The notes beneath the pieces are model-generated. The model saw only the letters and a list, made by a program, of their open reading frames with translations. It was not told where the DNA came from and ran no database searches. Below, in pieces: positions 1 to 9,426 of a stretch of DNA of 64,000 nucleotides (its first letter is position 1; every line of letters starts with the position of its first letter). A program made the position numbers and the translations under genes. The stretch is from JAAXGX01 sp965203565. GTDB lineage: Bacteria; Acidobacteriota; Vicinamibacteria; Vicinamibacterales; UBA8438. The stretch is from NCBI GenBank assembly GCA_965203565.1, contig OZ241896.1:2356001-2420000 (forward strand). Reading direction: 5' to 3'.

Positions 1-1884
<1,884 letters not shown>

Positions 1885-1940
1885 CGAGTCCAGGGCGGGT
1901 CTCCGTCCCGGCCGGGCGCGGCGTCAGGACTGCAAGGGCG

Positions 1941-1969
1941 TCCCGGCGCCCCGCGGGGTTTCACACGGG
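1941..1969 (-). repeat. Dispersed intergenic repeat, partial copy D
   Basis: Read on the minus strand, this stretch shares the core CCCGTG..G.AACCCCGCGGGG with longer copies at 17966-18013, 38792-38839 and 39894-39934. This copy is shorter, has one gap relative to the others, and sits between uvrB and the VWA gene. See the finding on the repeat family. Confidence 0.6.
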
Positions 1970-1976
1970 CGGCGGG

Positions 1977-2924
1977 CTACGGCCCGTCTTCGCGGTACGG
2001 CGCGTAGTACCCTTCGCGGCTCCGCACGCGCAGGCGGCCGCGGTCCGCGCGCCGCCGGACCTTCACCTCGATCTCCCGCCAGCGGCCGTCGGTCCGGTCG
2101 TTCGTGGAGACGTAGCCGAGCGCGTACCGGGCGTCGAGCTCGGCCGCGATCCGCTCGTAGATCTCGTCGAGCTGGTCCTCGTGGGTCGGGAACCAGGCGC
2201 GGCCGCCGGTCAGCTCGGTCAACTGGCCCAGCCGCATCCGCTGGACCGGCCGCGCGCTGCTGGGCAAGTGCTTCTGAAAGCCGATGGCGTAGATGGTGAC
2301 GTCCGACGCCTTCACGAGATCGATCGCGTCGGACAGGGTGGTCCGGCTGCGCGTGTCGGCGCCGTCGGTGTAGAGCAGCAGCACCTTCCGGCCGTCCTGC
2401 GCGAACGCGCCGTCGAGATAGACGCCCAGCGCGTCGTACAGCGCCGTGTCGCCGGCCGGCCGGCGGCGCCGGATCCGCTCCACCAGCCGGGGGAAATCCT
2501 CCGGGTCGTAGCGGCCGACGCGCACTTCGGTGTCGAAGTCGACCACGGTCATGTCCCGGGCGTAGGTGAGCGTGTTCAGGAACCGGATCGCCGCGGTCTT
2601 CGCGAACCGGGCGTCCCGCTCCATGCTGCCGCTGGCGTCGAACAGCACGCCGAGATGCATCGGCATCGTCTCCGCGTCGCTCGCCAGGCCGCGGGAGAAG
2701 TACCGGATCTCCTGCCGCCGGCCGTCCTCGTACAGCTCGAAGTCGTCCGGCGCGAGGTCCGGCGCCGGCGCGCCGTCGCCGTCGAGGACCGACACGCCGA
2801 GGTGCACGAGGTCCACCCGGCTGGTGAAGAGCGGCTCCTGCGCCGCCGTCGGCGCGGAGACGAGGGAGAAGATCACGACCCCGAGCGCGAGGAAAGCAGG
2901 CGGCCGCATCGCGATCAGCATCAT
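1977..2924 (-). CDS. Secreted VWA-domain protein (acidobacterial VWFA-related type)
   Basis: A 315-residue protein. An N-terminal hydrophobic signal (FLALGVVIFSLVSAPTAAQ) precedes a segment typical of acidobacterial VWFA-related proteins (VDLVHLGVSVLDGDG... DDFELYEDGRRQEI). It is followed by a von Willebrand A domain with an intact MIDAS DASGSM motif near residues 96-101, a conserved Thr in GDTALYDAL and an Asp in LYTDGADT. Metal-dependent ligand binding at the cell surface is the family expectation; no specific substrate can be named. An internal ATG at 2909 (MRPPAF) is an equally good start and gives a more compact signal peptide. The C-terminus GYYAPYRED is also typical of the family. Confidence 0.85.
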   Translation of the reverse strand: MMLIAMRPPAFLALGVVIFSLVSAPTAAQEPLFTSRVDLVHLGVSVLDGDGAPAPDLAPDDFELYEDGRRQEIRYFSRGLASDAETMPMHLGVLFDASGSMERDARFAKTAAIRFLNTLTYARDMTVVDFDTEVRVGRYDPEDFPRLVERIRRRRPAGDTALYDALGVYLDGAFAQDGRKVLLLYTDGADTRSRTTLSDAIDLVKASDVTIYAIGFQKHLPSSARPVQRMRLGQLTELTGGRAWFPTHEDQLDEIYERIAAELDARYALGYVSTNDRTDGRWREIEVKVRRRADRGRLRVRSREGYYAPYREDGP

Positions 2925-3008
2925 AGCGCACCCGCACGGCGTCGATGCAGCATCCTGCTGCGCCGACCAACAGCCATGATGAGGTTCGGCGGAACGCTTC
3001 CGTGCAGG

Positions 3009-3341
3009 TCAGGGCAGCCGGCCGTGGTCCGGCTGCTCCGCAGGTTGATCCGGCGTCGGCAGCACGACGCGCTCGATGGCGAGAAGTCTCCGGTCGACCT
3101 TGCCGAGGGCGATCTCGACGTTGCGCAACCGGGTGTCGAAGCCGTCCATGCGGACGTTCACTTCGGCGCGTAAATCCCGGAAGTCGGCGCGGAGGTCATC
3201 GATCCGGACGTTGACGCCGGCGATCTGCCCGAACAGGAGACCGACGGCCGTGAGAACGGCGGTGACGACAGCGAGGCCTGTTCCGATCACCGTGCCGATG
3301 ATCCACTTCGCGTCCAGACTCACCCCGGTAGCGTAGCACAT
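3009..3341 (-). CDS. Small membrane-anchored coiled-coil protein
   Basis: A 110-residue protein with one N-terminal transmembrane helix (IIGTVIGTGLAVVTAVLTAVGLLFG). A heptad-rich segment follows (VNVRIDDLRADFRDLRAEVNVRM...) that looks like a short coiled coil, then a proline-rich tail. The layout resembles the many unassigned bacterial proteins with a membrane anchor plus a hemolysin-XhlA-like coiled coil. A GTG at 3323 (VSLDAKW) is a plausible alternative start. No function is assigned. Confidence 0.6.
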   Translation of the reverse strand: MCYATGVSLDAKWIIGTVIGTGLAVVTAVLTAVGLLFGQIAGVNVRIDDLRADFRDLRAEVNVRMDGFDTRLRNVEIALGKVDRRLLAIERVVLPTPDQPAEQPDHGRLP

Positions 3342-3382
3342 GCGAGAACGGAACGCGCCGCATCGTATAATCGGTGTTCTTC

Positions 3383-4879
3383 ATGCGGTGCGTCGCCGTC
3401 TGCCAGGACGTCCTCGTCGTCAAGGTCCTGCACCGGGCGCTGTCGTCCAGCCTCGATCTGGAGTTCCTGCTCGACGACCGGGCGGCGGCCCGCCGCCTGC
3501 ACGACGCCGGCGTCAACGTCCGCGTGGCCGACCCGCGGCGGGTCGCCGGTTTCCTCGAGGCCGACGTCACGCCGGCCACCTGCGTGATCGTCGAGGACAA
3601 CGGCAAGCGCAGCCTGCGGCGGATCCTGCAGGCGGCCGCCGACGCCGGCGCCACCCTGGTGTACGTGCTGCGGATCGGCGACCCGTCGCCGCGCGCCGAC
3701 GCCTGGCGGGCCGACTTCCCCGACGTGACGGTGCTCGGCCTCGGGCAACTGCTCCAGGACTCGCTGGTGACCGCCCTCGGCCGGTCGCTGACGCGGGCGC
3801 GGGTTCAGCAGTACCAGCGGTACTTCGCCAACGCGGACCGGGTGCTGATCCTGCTCCACAACGACCCCGATCCGGATGCGATGGGCAGCGGCCTCGCGCT
3901 GCGCAACCTGCTGCACCGGACGAAGACGACGGCGATCATCGGCGCGTTCCAGGGCGTGACCCGGCCCGAGAACCTGCGGATGGCCAACCTGCTCGACATC
4001 GCCGTCGAACCGGTGACGGCGGAGTCGCTGACCCACTACGACCGGATCGCCACCGTCGACGTGCAGCCGCACTACTTCGGCGGCCTGATCCGCCGAGCCG
4101 ACCTGGTCGTCGACCACCACCCGGAACAGGCCGGCTACACCGCCGCGTTCAAGGACGTCCGGGCCGACTACGGGTCGACGGCGACGATCCTCACCGAGCA
4201 CCTGCGGGCGGTCGGCGCCAACGTCTCGGAACGGACCGCCACGGCGCTGCTGTACGCGATCAAGTCGGACACGCTGTTCCTGAGCCGCCACACCAACCGG
4301 ATGGACCTCGAGGCGTTCACGTTCCTGTACCCGCTGGCCGACGCCGCGCTGGTGCGCAAGATGGAAGGGGCGGAGATCACGCGCGAGCGGCTGGAGTTCG
4401 TGGCGCGGGCGATCGAGCAGGGCCGGGCGCGCGATCAGGTCTTCACGGCCCACCTCGGCGACGCGCCGCGCGAGGACCTCGTCCCGTACGTGGCCGACTT
4501 CCTGCTCCAGCTCGAGGACGTCAAGTGGTCGATCGTTTCCGGCGTGGTCCACGGCGACGTCGTCGTGTCGGTGCGCAACCTCGGCTACTCCCGCAACGCC
4601 GGCGACTTCGTCAAGACCTGCTTCGCCCGGATCGGCAACGCCGGCGGCCACCGCGCGATGGCCAAGGCGGTCGTCCCGGCGGCGGCGTTCCGGCAGGAGT
4701 TCGGCAGCCTCGACGGCGAGCACATCTCCCGGCTCCTGGGCGATCTGGCCGGCCGGTTCCTCAGCGAGGCGCCGCCCGGCGAACGCCGGCGGGAAGCCGC
4801 GCCGCGGAGCCGCGGGGCGCGACGAAGCCCGGCGGACCGATCGGGCCGGACGGCGGTCAGACCGCGTCAGACGAAGTAG
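3383..4879 (+). CDS. DHH-family phosphoesterase with N-terminal nucleotide-binding-like domain
   Basis: A protein of about 498 residues from the ATG at 3383; a GTG at 3374 is three codons upstream. The N-terminal ~140 residues look like a TrkA-N/Rossmann-type domain (CVAVCQDVLVVKVLHRAL). The DHH catalytic domain follows, with HNDPDPDAMGS, DVQPHYFGG and the signature VVDHHPEQ. A C-terminal DHHA1-like region (NAGGHRAMAKAVV) ends the conserved part. DHH/DHHA1 proteins are Mn-dependent phosphodiesterases such as NrnA, acting on nanoRNA, pAp or cyclic dinucleotides; the substrate here is unknown. A TATAAT box at 3366-3371 sits just upstream. The 3' end overlaps the convergent patatin-like gene by 23 bp. 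Confidence 0.85.
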   Translation: MRCVAVCQDVLVVKVLHRALSSSLDLEFLLDDRAAARRLHDAGVNVRVADPRRVAGFLEADVTPATCVIVEDNGKRSLRRILQAAADAGATLVYVLRIGDPSPRADAWRADFPDVTVLGLGQLLQDSLVTALGRSLTRARVQQYQRYFANADRVLILLHNDPDPDAMGSGLALRNLLHRTKTTAIIGAFQGVTRPENLRMANLLDIAVEPVTAESLTHYDRIATVDVQPHYFGGLIRRADLVVDHHPEQAGYTAAFKDVRADYGSTATILTEHLRAVGANVSERTATALLYAIKSDTLFLSRHTNRMDLEAFTFLYPLADAALVRKMEGAEITRERLEFVARAIEQGRARDQVFTAHLGDAPREDLVPYVADFLLQLEDVKWSIVSGVVHGDVVVSVRNLGYSRNAGDFVKTCFARIGNAGGHRAMAKAVVPAAAFRQEFGSLDGEHISRLLGDLAGRFLSEAPPGERRREAAPRSRGARRSPADRSGRTAVRPRQTK

Positions 4880-6281
4880 CGCGCCGGCCGGGCGACGCGC
4901 CGGCCGGGCGGGCGGCGCGCCCCGCGTCGAACCACTCGCCGCTGGCCCCGACCACGGAATCGACGAACTGCTGACGCGCGTCCTCGTACCCGCGCTCGAC
5001 CAGCTCGGCCAGCGTGTGGCCGCGGTCCGACCGCTCGTCGTAACAGCCCTGGAAGTCGAACGGCCCCAGCGGATTGTGGGTGGGACGGATCTGGAAGACG
5101 GCCTGGAAGAGCCCGCTCCGGAACGCGAGCGCGTCCCGGATCGACGCGATCTCGACCGCCGACAGATATTCGCCGGATCGGCCGCGCGCGTCCCGCGGAC
5201 CCGCCCGCAGGGAATGCGGCCCGGCCGGCTCCGCGGCGGCCGAGACGAGCACCACCTGCTCCGCGCCGGCATGGGCCACCTCCTCCAGCAACCGGGCCGT
5301 CGCCTCGGGCCGGTCGCAGAGCCGGTGGGTCTCGCCCTCCCAGACGCTCTCGGCCGGAAAGCGCAGCAGGCGCGGGTCGGCGGCCACCGGCACGCTGAGC
5401 GCCGCCGCCAGCAGGTCGACCGCGTGGCGGCGGGCCGAAGCCGCCAGATCGATCGCCTCCAGGCGGCGGTCGCCGTCGTCCGCGCCCAGCCGCCGGAGAA
5501 AGAACGGGCGGCGGTACGGCTCGGCCAGCAGGGCCGCCGCCAGATCGCGCCGCCCGTCGAGGTCGTGCACGATCAGGATCAGCTCGCGGAACCCCGGCTG
5601 GCCGACGTTCTCCGCAAGCAGCTGCGCGTAGCGCGCGCTCAGACTCGCGGCGCCCGGCTTGGTCCCCGACGCGACGCCGCGCAGCACCTGCCAGAGCCGG
5701 TCGGTGAACCACGCCGTGATGCGCGACGTGTCGAGAGGCGCGCCCAGCAGTTGCCACCAGAGCGCGCCCCGGGACCGCCGCCGCACCCGGGCGCGCACCT
5801 CCTCGGCGACGGCGCCGGCGGCCAGCGTGACGAGCAGCGCCAGCAGCGCCAGGGTGACGAACCGCGGCAGGTGGAGGGGGAGCGCCGACGGCCGGAACAC
5901 CATCTCCACCAGCCGCGCGTAGCCCGACGCCACCGCGCCGCCCCACTCCAGGCCGGTCATCTGCAGGACGAACCCGACCGGGAACGCCGCCACCGCGCCG
6001 ACCAGCACCGCCAGCGGCAGCAGGAGGGAGCCGAGCGCCGCGCCGAGCGCGATAGCCGCCGCCCGCAACGTCCACCGCCAGCGGTAGAACCGGGCGTCGG
6101 CCGCCGCCGGCCAGCCGCGCGCGGCGTCCCAGAGGTGCTGCGCCCCCTCGATGGCCGACAGCATCGCCCCGCCGGCGCCGATCCCCCGGCCGGCCACGAC
6201 GTCGATCTTGATCCCGGCCTCGTGCAGGGCGCGCAGCACGCCGGCATGGTAGGCGCCGGCGGCGCCGGTTCCGGTGAGCAC
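4857..6281 (-). CDS. Patatin-fold membrane protein lacking the catalytic serine
   Basis: A 474-residue protein from a GTG start; the frame is open further upstream, so the start is uncertain. The N-terminus matches the patatin oxyanion-hole strand and helix (LTGTGAAGAYHAGVLRAL). However, the nucleophile elbow expected as GxSxG reads GRGIG (residues ~32-36), and the serine codon is GGG. Two strongly hydrophobic segments follow (residues ~70-115 and ~140-160), which is unusual inside a patatin domain. The catalytic Asp region is also atypical (HDLDGRRDL). Known patatins are lipid acyl hydrolases with a Ser-Asp dyad. From the sequence I infer a non-hydrolytic or altered patatin-like protein, membrane-attached. 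Confidence 0.7.
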   Translation of the reverse strand: MLTGTGAAGAYHAGVLRALHEAGIKIDVVAGRGIGAGGAMLSAIEGAQHLWDAARGWPAAADARFYRWRWTLRAAAIALGAALGSLLLPLAVLVGAVAAFPVGFVLQMTGLEWGGAVASGYARLVEMVFRPSALPLHLPRFVTLALLALLVTLAAGAVAEEVRARVRRRSRGALWWQLLGAPLDTSRITAWFTDRLWQVLRGVASGTKPGAASLSARYAQLLAENVGQPGFRELILIVHDLDGRRDLAAALLAEPYRRPFFLRRLGADDGDRRLEAIDLAASARRHAVDLLAAALSVPVAADPRLLRFPAESVWEGETHRLCDRPEATARLLEEVAHAGAEQVVLVSAAAEPAGPHSLRAGPRDARGRSGEYLSAVEIASIRDALAFRSGLFQAVFQIRPTHNPLGPFDFQGCYDERSDRGHTLAELVERGYEDARQQFVDSVVGASGEWFDAGRAARPAGASPGRRATSSDAV

Positions 6282-6351
6282 GAGGGCGGTCCGCAGGCCG
6301 GGAGAATAGCGGGCGGGCGGCGCGGGGGCGGGGGTGGCGGAAGGAATCGGC

Positions 6352-6822
6352 CTATTCCTGCTCGTCGTGGATCGTCGTCAGCTTGACGATCTCGAATTCG
6401 CGTATCCCGTTCGGGGTCGGCGCCTTGACCTCGTCGCCTTCCTCCTTCCCCATCAGCGCGCGGCCGATCGGCGACGCGGTCGAGATCCAGCCCTTTTCCG
6501 GGTCGGCGTCCTCGGCCATGACGAGCTGGTACACGCGCGTCTCCCCTCCCGGCTCCCGCAGGTGGACCGTCGAGCCGAACGCCGCCCGGTCGCGCGGCAG
6601 CTTGTTCAGGTTCATCAGGGCGATCTCGGACACGCGCCGCTTGAGCGCGGCGAGCCGCGCCTCGACCAGCCGCTGACGCTCCTTCGCCGCCTGGTACTCC
6701 GCGTTCTCCCGGAGATCGCCGAGCTCGCGGGCCCGCTGGATCTCCTTCGGCAACTCGCGGGTCAGCTCCCGCTCCAGCGCCCGGATCTCCGCCTCGAAAC
6801 GCTTGACGAACCGCGAGTGCAT
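6352..6822 (-). CDS. greA: Transcription elongation factor GreA/GreB family
   Basis: A 156-residue protein, the usual GreA length, starting at the ATG at 6822 (MHSRFVKRFEAEI). GreA/B binds the RNA polymerase secondary channel and stimulates cleavage of backtracked transcripts. The N-terminal coiled coil carries the acidic tip region LRENAEYQAAKERQ. The C-terminal FKBP-like domain has the family pattern SPIGRALMGKEEGDEV and ends in PNGIREFEIVKLTTI. The gene lies divergent to the SpoU methyltransferase gene with no room for a separate long promoter region. Confidence 0.93.
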   Translation of the reverse strand: MHSRFVKRFEAEIRALERELTRELPKEIQRARELGDLRENAEYQAAKERQRLVEARLAALKRRVSEIALMNLNKLPRDRAAFGSTVHLREPGGETRVYQLVMAEDADPEKGWISTASPIGRALMGKEEGDEVKAPTPNGIREFEIVKLTTIHDEQE

Positions 6823-6904
6823 GGCGAGACTCCAGCGTAGCACATCTGCTATGCTCGGCAGCGCCGCCGGCCGCCGGAGCCGCGCCCGCCGGCGTCTCTC
6901 CCCG

Positions 6905-7732
6905 GTGCGGACCATCACCAGCCGACGCAGTCCGATCGTCGCCGCGTTCCGGGACGCCGCACGCGCCCGCCGCGCGAACCGGAAACGCCTCCTGCTCGAC
7001 GGCGCCCGGCTGATCGCCGACGCGCACCGGGCGGGGGCGGCGCTGGAGCGGGCGGTCTTCTCGCACGGGGCGCTCCGGCGCCGCGACGGGCCGCACGCCG
7101 GCCTCGCCGAACGCCTGGAGGCGGACGGCGTGGAGGTCTTCTCGGCGCCGGCGCCGGTCCTCTCGGCGGTCAGCCCGGTGCGGTCCCCGTCCGGCGCCGC
7201 CGCCCTTGCGCTCCACCGGCCGGCGGACGCGGCGCAGGCGTTCGCCGGCGCGGGACTCGTCCTGGCGCTGATCGGCGTGCAGGACCCGGGAAACCTCGGC
7301 GCAATCGTCCGCGCGGCCGACGCCGGCGGCGCGGCCGGCGTGCTGGTCGCCGGCGGATCGGCCGATCCGTTCGGCTGGCGGGCGCTCCGCGGCGCGATGG
7401 GCGGCGCGTTCCGCCTGCCGGTCGTCGACGCCGGCGCCGCCGACGCGGCGATAGACGCCGCCCGGGCGCGCGGCGCGACGGTGCTGGCGGCCGCGCCGCG
7501 CGGCGGGACGCCGGTCCACGAAGCCGATCTGACCGGCCCGCGCCTCGTCCTCGTCGGCGGCGAAGGGGCGGGACTCGGCGGGTCGGCGGATCGGGCGGAC
7601 GGACGGATATCGGTCCCGATGCGCCCGCGCGTCGAGTCGCTGAACGCGGCGGTCGCCGCGGCGCTGATCGTGTACGAGGCGCGCCGCCAGCGCGCGGCGG
7701 CGGGGCCGGACGGCGCAGGAGATCGGCGGTGA
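6905..7732 (+). CDS. SpoU-class (SPOUT) RNA 2'-O-methyltransferase
   Basis: About 275 residues from the GTG at 6905 (VRTITSRRSPIVAAFRDA), chosen because TrmH-type enzymes begin with this substrate-binding segment. ATG 6851 or 6803 would add an unlikely basic extension that runs antisense into greA. Family motifs are clear: LIGVQDPGNLGAIVRAADA (SpoU motif 1), LVGGEGAGL (motif 2) and ISVPMRPRVESLNAAVAAALIVYEA (motif 3), which form the trefoil-knot SAM site. The likely activity is ribose methylation of rRNA or tRNA; the target cannot be told from sequence. The stop codon overlaps the rarA start (GTGA), so the two genes are probably cotranscribed. Confidence 0.9.
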   Translation: MRTITSRRSPIVAAFRDAARARRANRKRLLLDGARLIADAHRAGAALERAVFSHGALRRRDGPHAGLAERLEADGVEVFSAPAPVLSAVSPVRSPSGAAALALHRPADAAQAFAGAGLVLALIGVQDPGNLGAIVRAADAGGAAGVLVAGGSADPFGWRALRGAMGGAFRLPVVDAGAADAAIDAARARGATVLAAAPRGGTPVHEADLTGPRLVLVGGEGAGLGGSADRADGRISVPMRPRVESLNAAVAAALIVYEARRQRAAAGPDGAGDRR

Positions 7733-9198
7733 CGCCTCGGTCCGGACAGCTTTTCGAGCCGCCCGAACCGCCCGGCGGCTCCGGACGGGCCGCCGACGCG
7801 CCGCTCGCGGAGCGGATGCGCCCCCGCACGTTCGACGACCTGGTCGGCCAGGACGAGCTGCTGGCGCCCGGCCAGCCGCTGCGCGAGGCGATAGAGCGCG
7901 ACGCGCTGCAGTCGATCGTCCTGTGGGGGCCGCCCGGCTCCGGCAAGACGACCGTCGCCCGGCTGATCGCGACGGTGACCGAGGCCCGCTTCATCGCGTT
8001 CAGCGCCGTCCTCTCCGGCATCAGGGAGATCAAGACGGTGATGGCCGAGGCCGAGGCGGCGCGGCGCCTGCACGGGCGGCGGACGATCGTGTTCGTGGAC
8101 GAGATCCACCGGTTCAACAAGGCGCAGCAGGACGCGTTCCTGCCGCGGGTCGAGGCGGGCGACATCGTGCTGATCGGCGCGACGACCGAGAACCCCTCGT
8201 TCGAGGTGAACGCCGCGCTGCTGTCGCGGTCGAAGGTGTTCGTCCTCCGGCCGCTCGCGGCGGACGAGACGGCGGCGGTCCTGCGGCGGGCGCTGGCCGA
8301 CCGGGAGCGCGGCCTGGGCGGCGCCGGCGTCGAGGCGGACGACGACGCCCTCGGGGCGATCTCCCGGCACGCGAACGGCGACGCCCGCGTGGCGCTCAAC
8401 CTGCTGGAGCTGGCGGCGGCGCTCGCGCGGCGGCCGGCCGCAGCAACGGACTCCTCCCGCTCGAGCGACGCCGACGCGGACGCCCCCGGCGGGGGCGATC
8501 CCGGCGGGGGCGCGGACGCCGGGGGCGACGGCGGCCGGATCGACCGGGCGCTGCTGGCGCGCGCCCTCCAGCAGCGGGCGCTGCTCTACGACAAGGCGGG
8601 CGACGAGCACTTCAACCTGATCTCGGCGCTCCACAAGTCGCTCCGCAACAGCGACCCGGACGCCGGCGTCTACTGGCTGGCGCGGATGATCGAGGCGGGC
8701 GAAGACCCGATGTACGTCGCGCGGCGGCTCGTCCGGTTCGCGTCCGAGGACGTCGGCAACGCCGACCCGCAGGCGCTCACGGTCGCCGTCGCGGCCCGCG
8801 ACGCGGTTCACTTCATCGGCATGCCGGAGGGAAACACGGCGCTGGCGCAGGCGGTCCTCTATCTCGCCGCGGCGCCGAAGAGCAACGCCGTCTGCACGGC
8901 GTACGCGCGGGCGGCGGCCGACGCGCACGAGCAGGCGGCCGAGCCGGTGCCGCTCCACCTCCGCAACGCGCCGACCCGGCTGATGCAGGCGCTCGACTAC
9001 GGCAAGGGATACCGGTACGCCCACAACGACCCGGACGGCGTCGCCGGAATCGACTGCCTGCCGCCGGCGCTCGCAGGCCGCCGGTACTACCGCCCGACCG
9101 CGCGCGGCTTCGAGAAGGAGCTGGCCCGGCGGCTCGACGCCTGGCGGGCGCTGAAGCGGAAGAAACGGGCGGCGGCGGACAGCGGGCCGGACGGGTAG
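7729..9198 (+). CDS. rarA: Replication-associated recombination protein A (RarA/MgsA)
   Basis: An AAA+ ATPase of the clamp-loader clade acting at stalled forks; 489 residues. It shows RPRTFDDLVGQDELL-like family sequence, Walker A GPPGSGKTT, Walker B FVDEIHRFNK, sensor 1 GATTENPSFEVN, arginine finger LLSRSKVF, and the C-terminal oligomerisation region with YDKAGDEHFNLISALHKSLR and RYAHNDP. It is about 40 residues longer than E. coli RarA. The extra length is largely an Asp/Gly/Ala-rich low-complexity insert near residue 250, encoded around 8440-8535. It starts at a GTG overlapping the preceding stop. Confidence 0.95.
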   Translation: MTPRSGQLFEPPEPPGGSGRAADAPLAERMRPRTFDDLVGQDELLAPGQPLREAIERDALQSIVLWGPPGSGKTTVARLIATVTEARFIAFSAVLSGIREIKTVMAEAEAARRLHGRRTIVFVDEIHRFNKAQQDAFLPRVEAGDIVLIGATTENPSFEVNAALLSRSKVFVLRPLAADETAAVLRRALADRERGLGGAGVEADDDALGAISRHANGDARVALNLLELAAALARRPAAATDSSRSSDADADAPGGGDPGGGADAGGDGGRIDRALLARALQQRALLYDKAGDEHFNLISALHKSLRNSDPDAGVYWLARMIEAGEDPMYVARRLVRFASEDVGNADPQALTVAVAARDAVHFIGMPEGNTALAQAVLYLAAAPKSNAVCTAYARAAADAHEQAAEPVPLHLRNAPTRLMQALDYGKGYRYAHNDPDGVAGIDCLPPALAGRRYYRPTARGFEKELARRLDAWRALKRKKRAAADSGPDG

Positions 9199-9199
9199 C

Positions 9200-9373
9200 G
9201 TGACGCCGGGACCGCTCTACTACGCCGGCCGCGGCCTCCAGCTAATCGGGATGTGGCTGCTGCTCGTCGCAATCGTGACCGCCGGCCCGCTCGGCCCCAG
9301 CCCGCGGATCTTCGGCGCCGGGATCGCGGCCTTCCTCGCCGGCTGGCTGATCGTCCGGCGGCGCGCCCGGTAG
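9200..9373 (+). CDS. Very small two-helix membrane protein
   Basis: A 57-residue ORF starting at GTG one base after the rarA stop and ending at TAG 9371-9373. It contains two hydrophobic helices (GLQLIGMWLLLVAIVTAGPLG and GAGIAAFLAGWLIV) separated by a short turn, with a basic C-terminus RRRAR. Tight coupling to rarA and placement immediately before a strong hairpin terminator support it being a real last gene of the operon. Its function is unknown. Confidence 0.6.
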   Translation: MTPGPLYYAGRGLQLIGMWLLLVAIVTAGPLGPSPRIFGAGIAAFLAGWLIVRRRAR

Positions 9374-9403
9374 CCGGCCGGCGGGTGCGCAGCCGCCGGC
9401 CGG
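9374..9403. terminator. Strong GC hairpin, likely bidirectional terminator
   Basis: A perfect 11-bp inverted repeat (CCGGCCGGCGG at 9374-9384, CCGCCGGCCGG at 9393-9403) encloses an 8-nt loop. It lies between two convergent genes, directly after the small membrane-protein stop and 23 bp before the stop of the TonB receptor on the other strand. There is no U-tract, as is common in very GC-rich genomes. Confidence 0.65.
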
Positions 9404-9426
9404 CCGAGGCGCGGAGCGTCTCCCGG

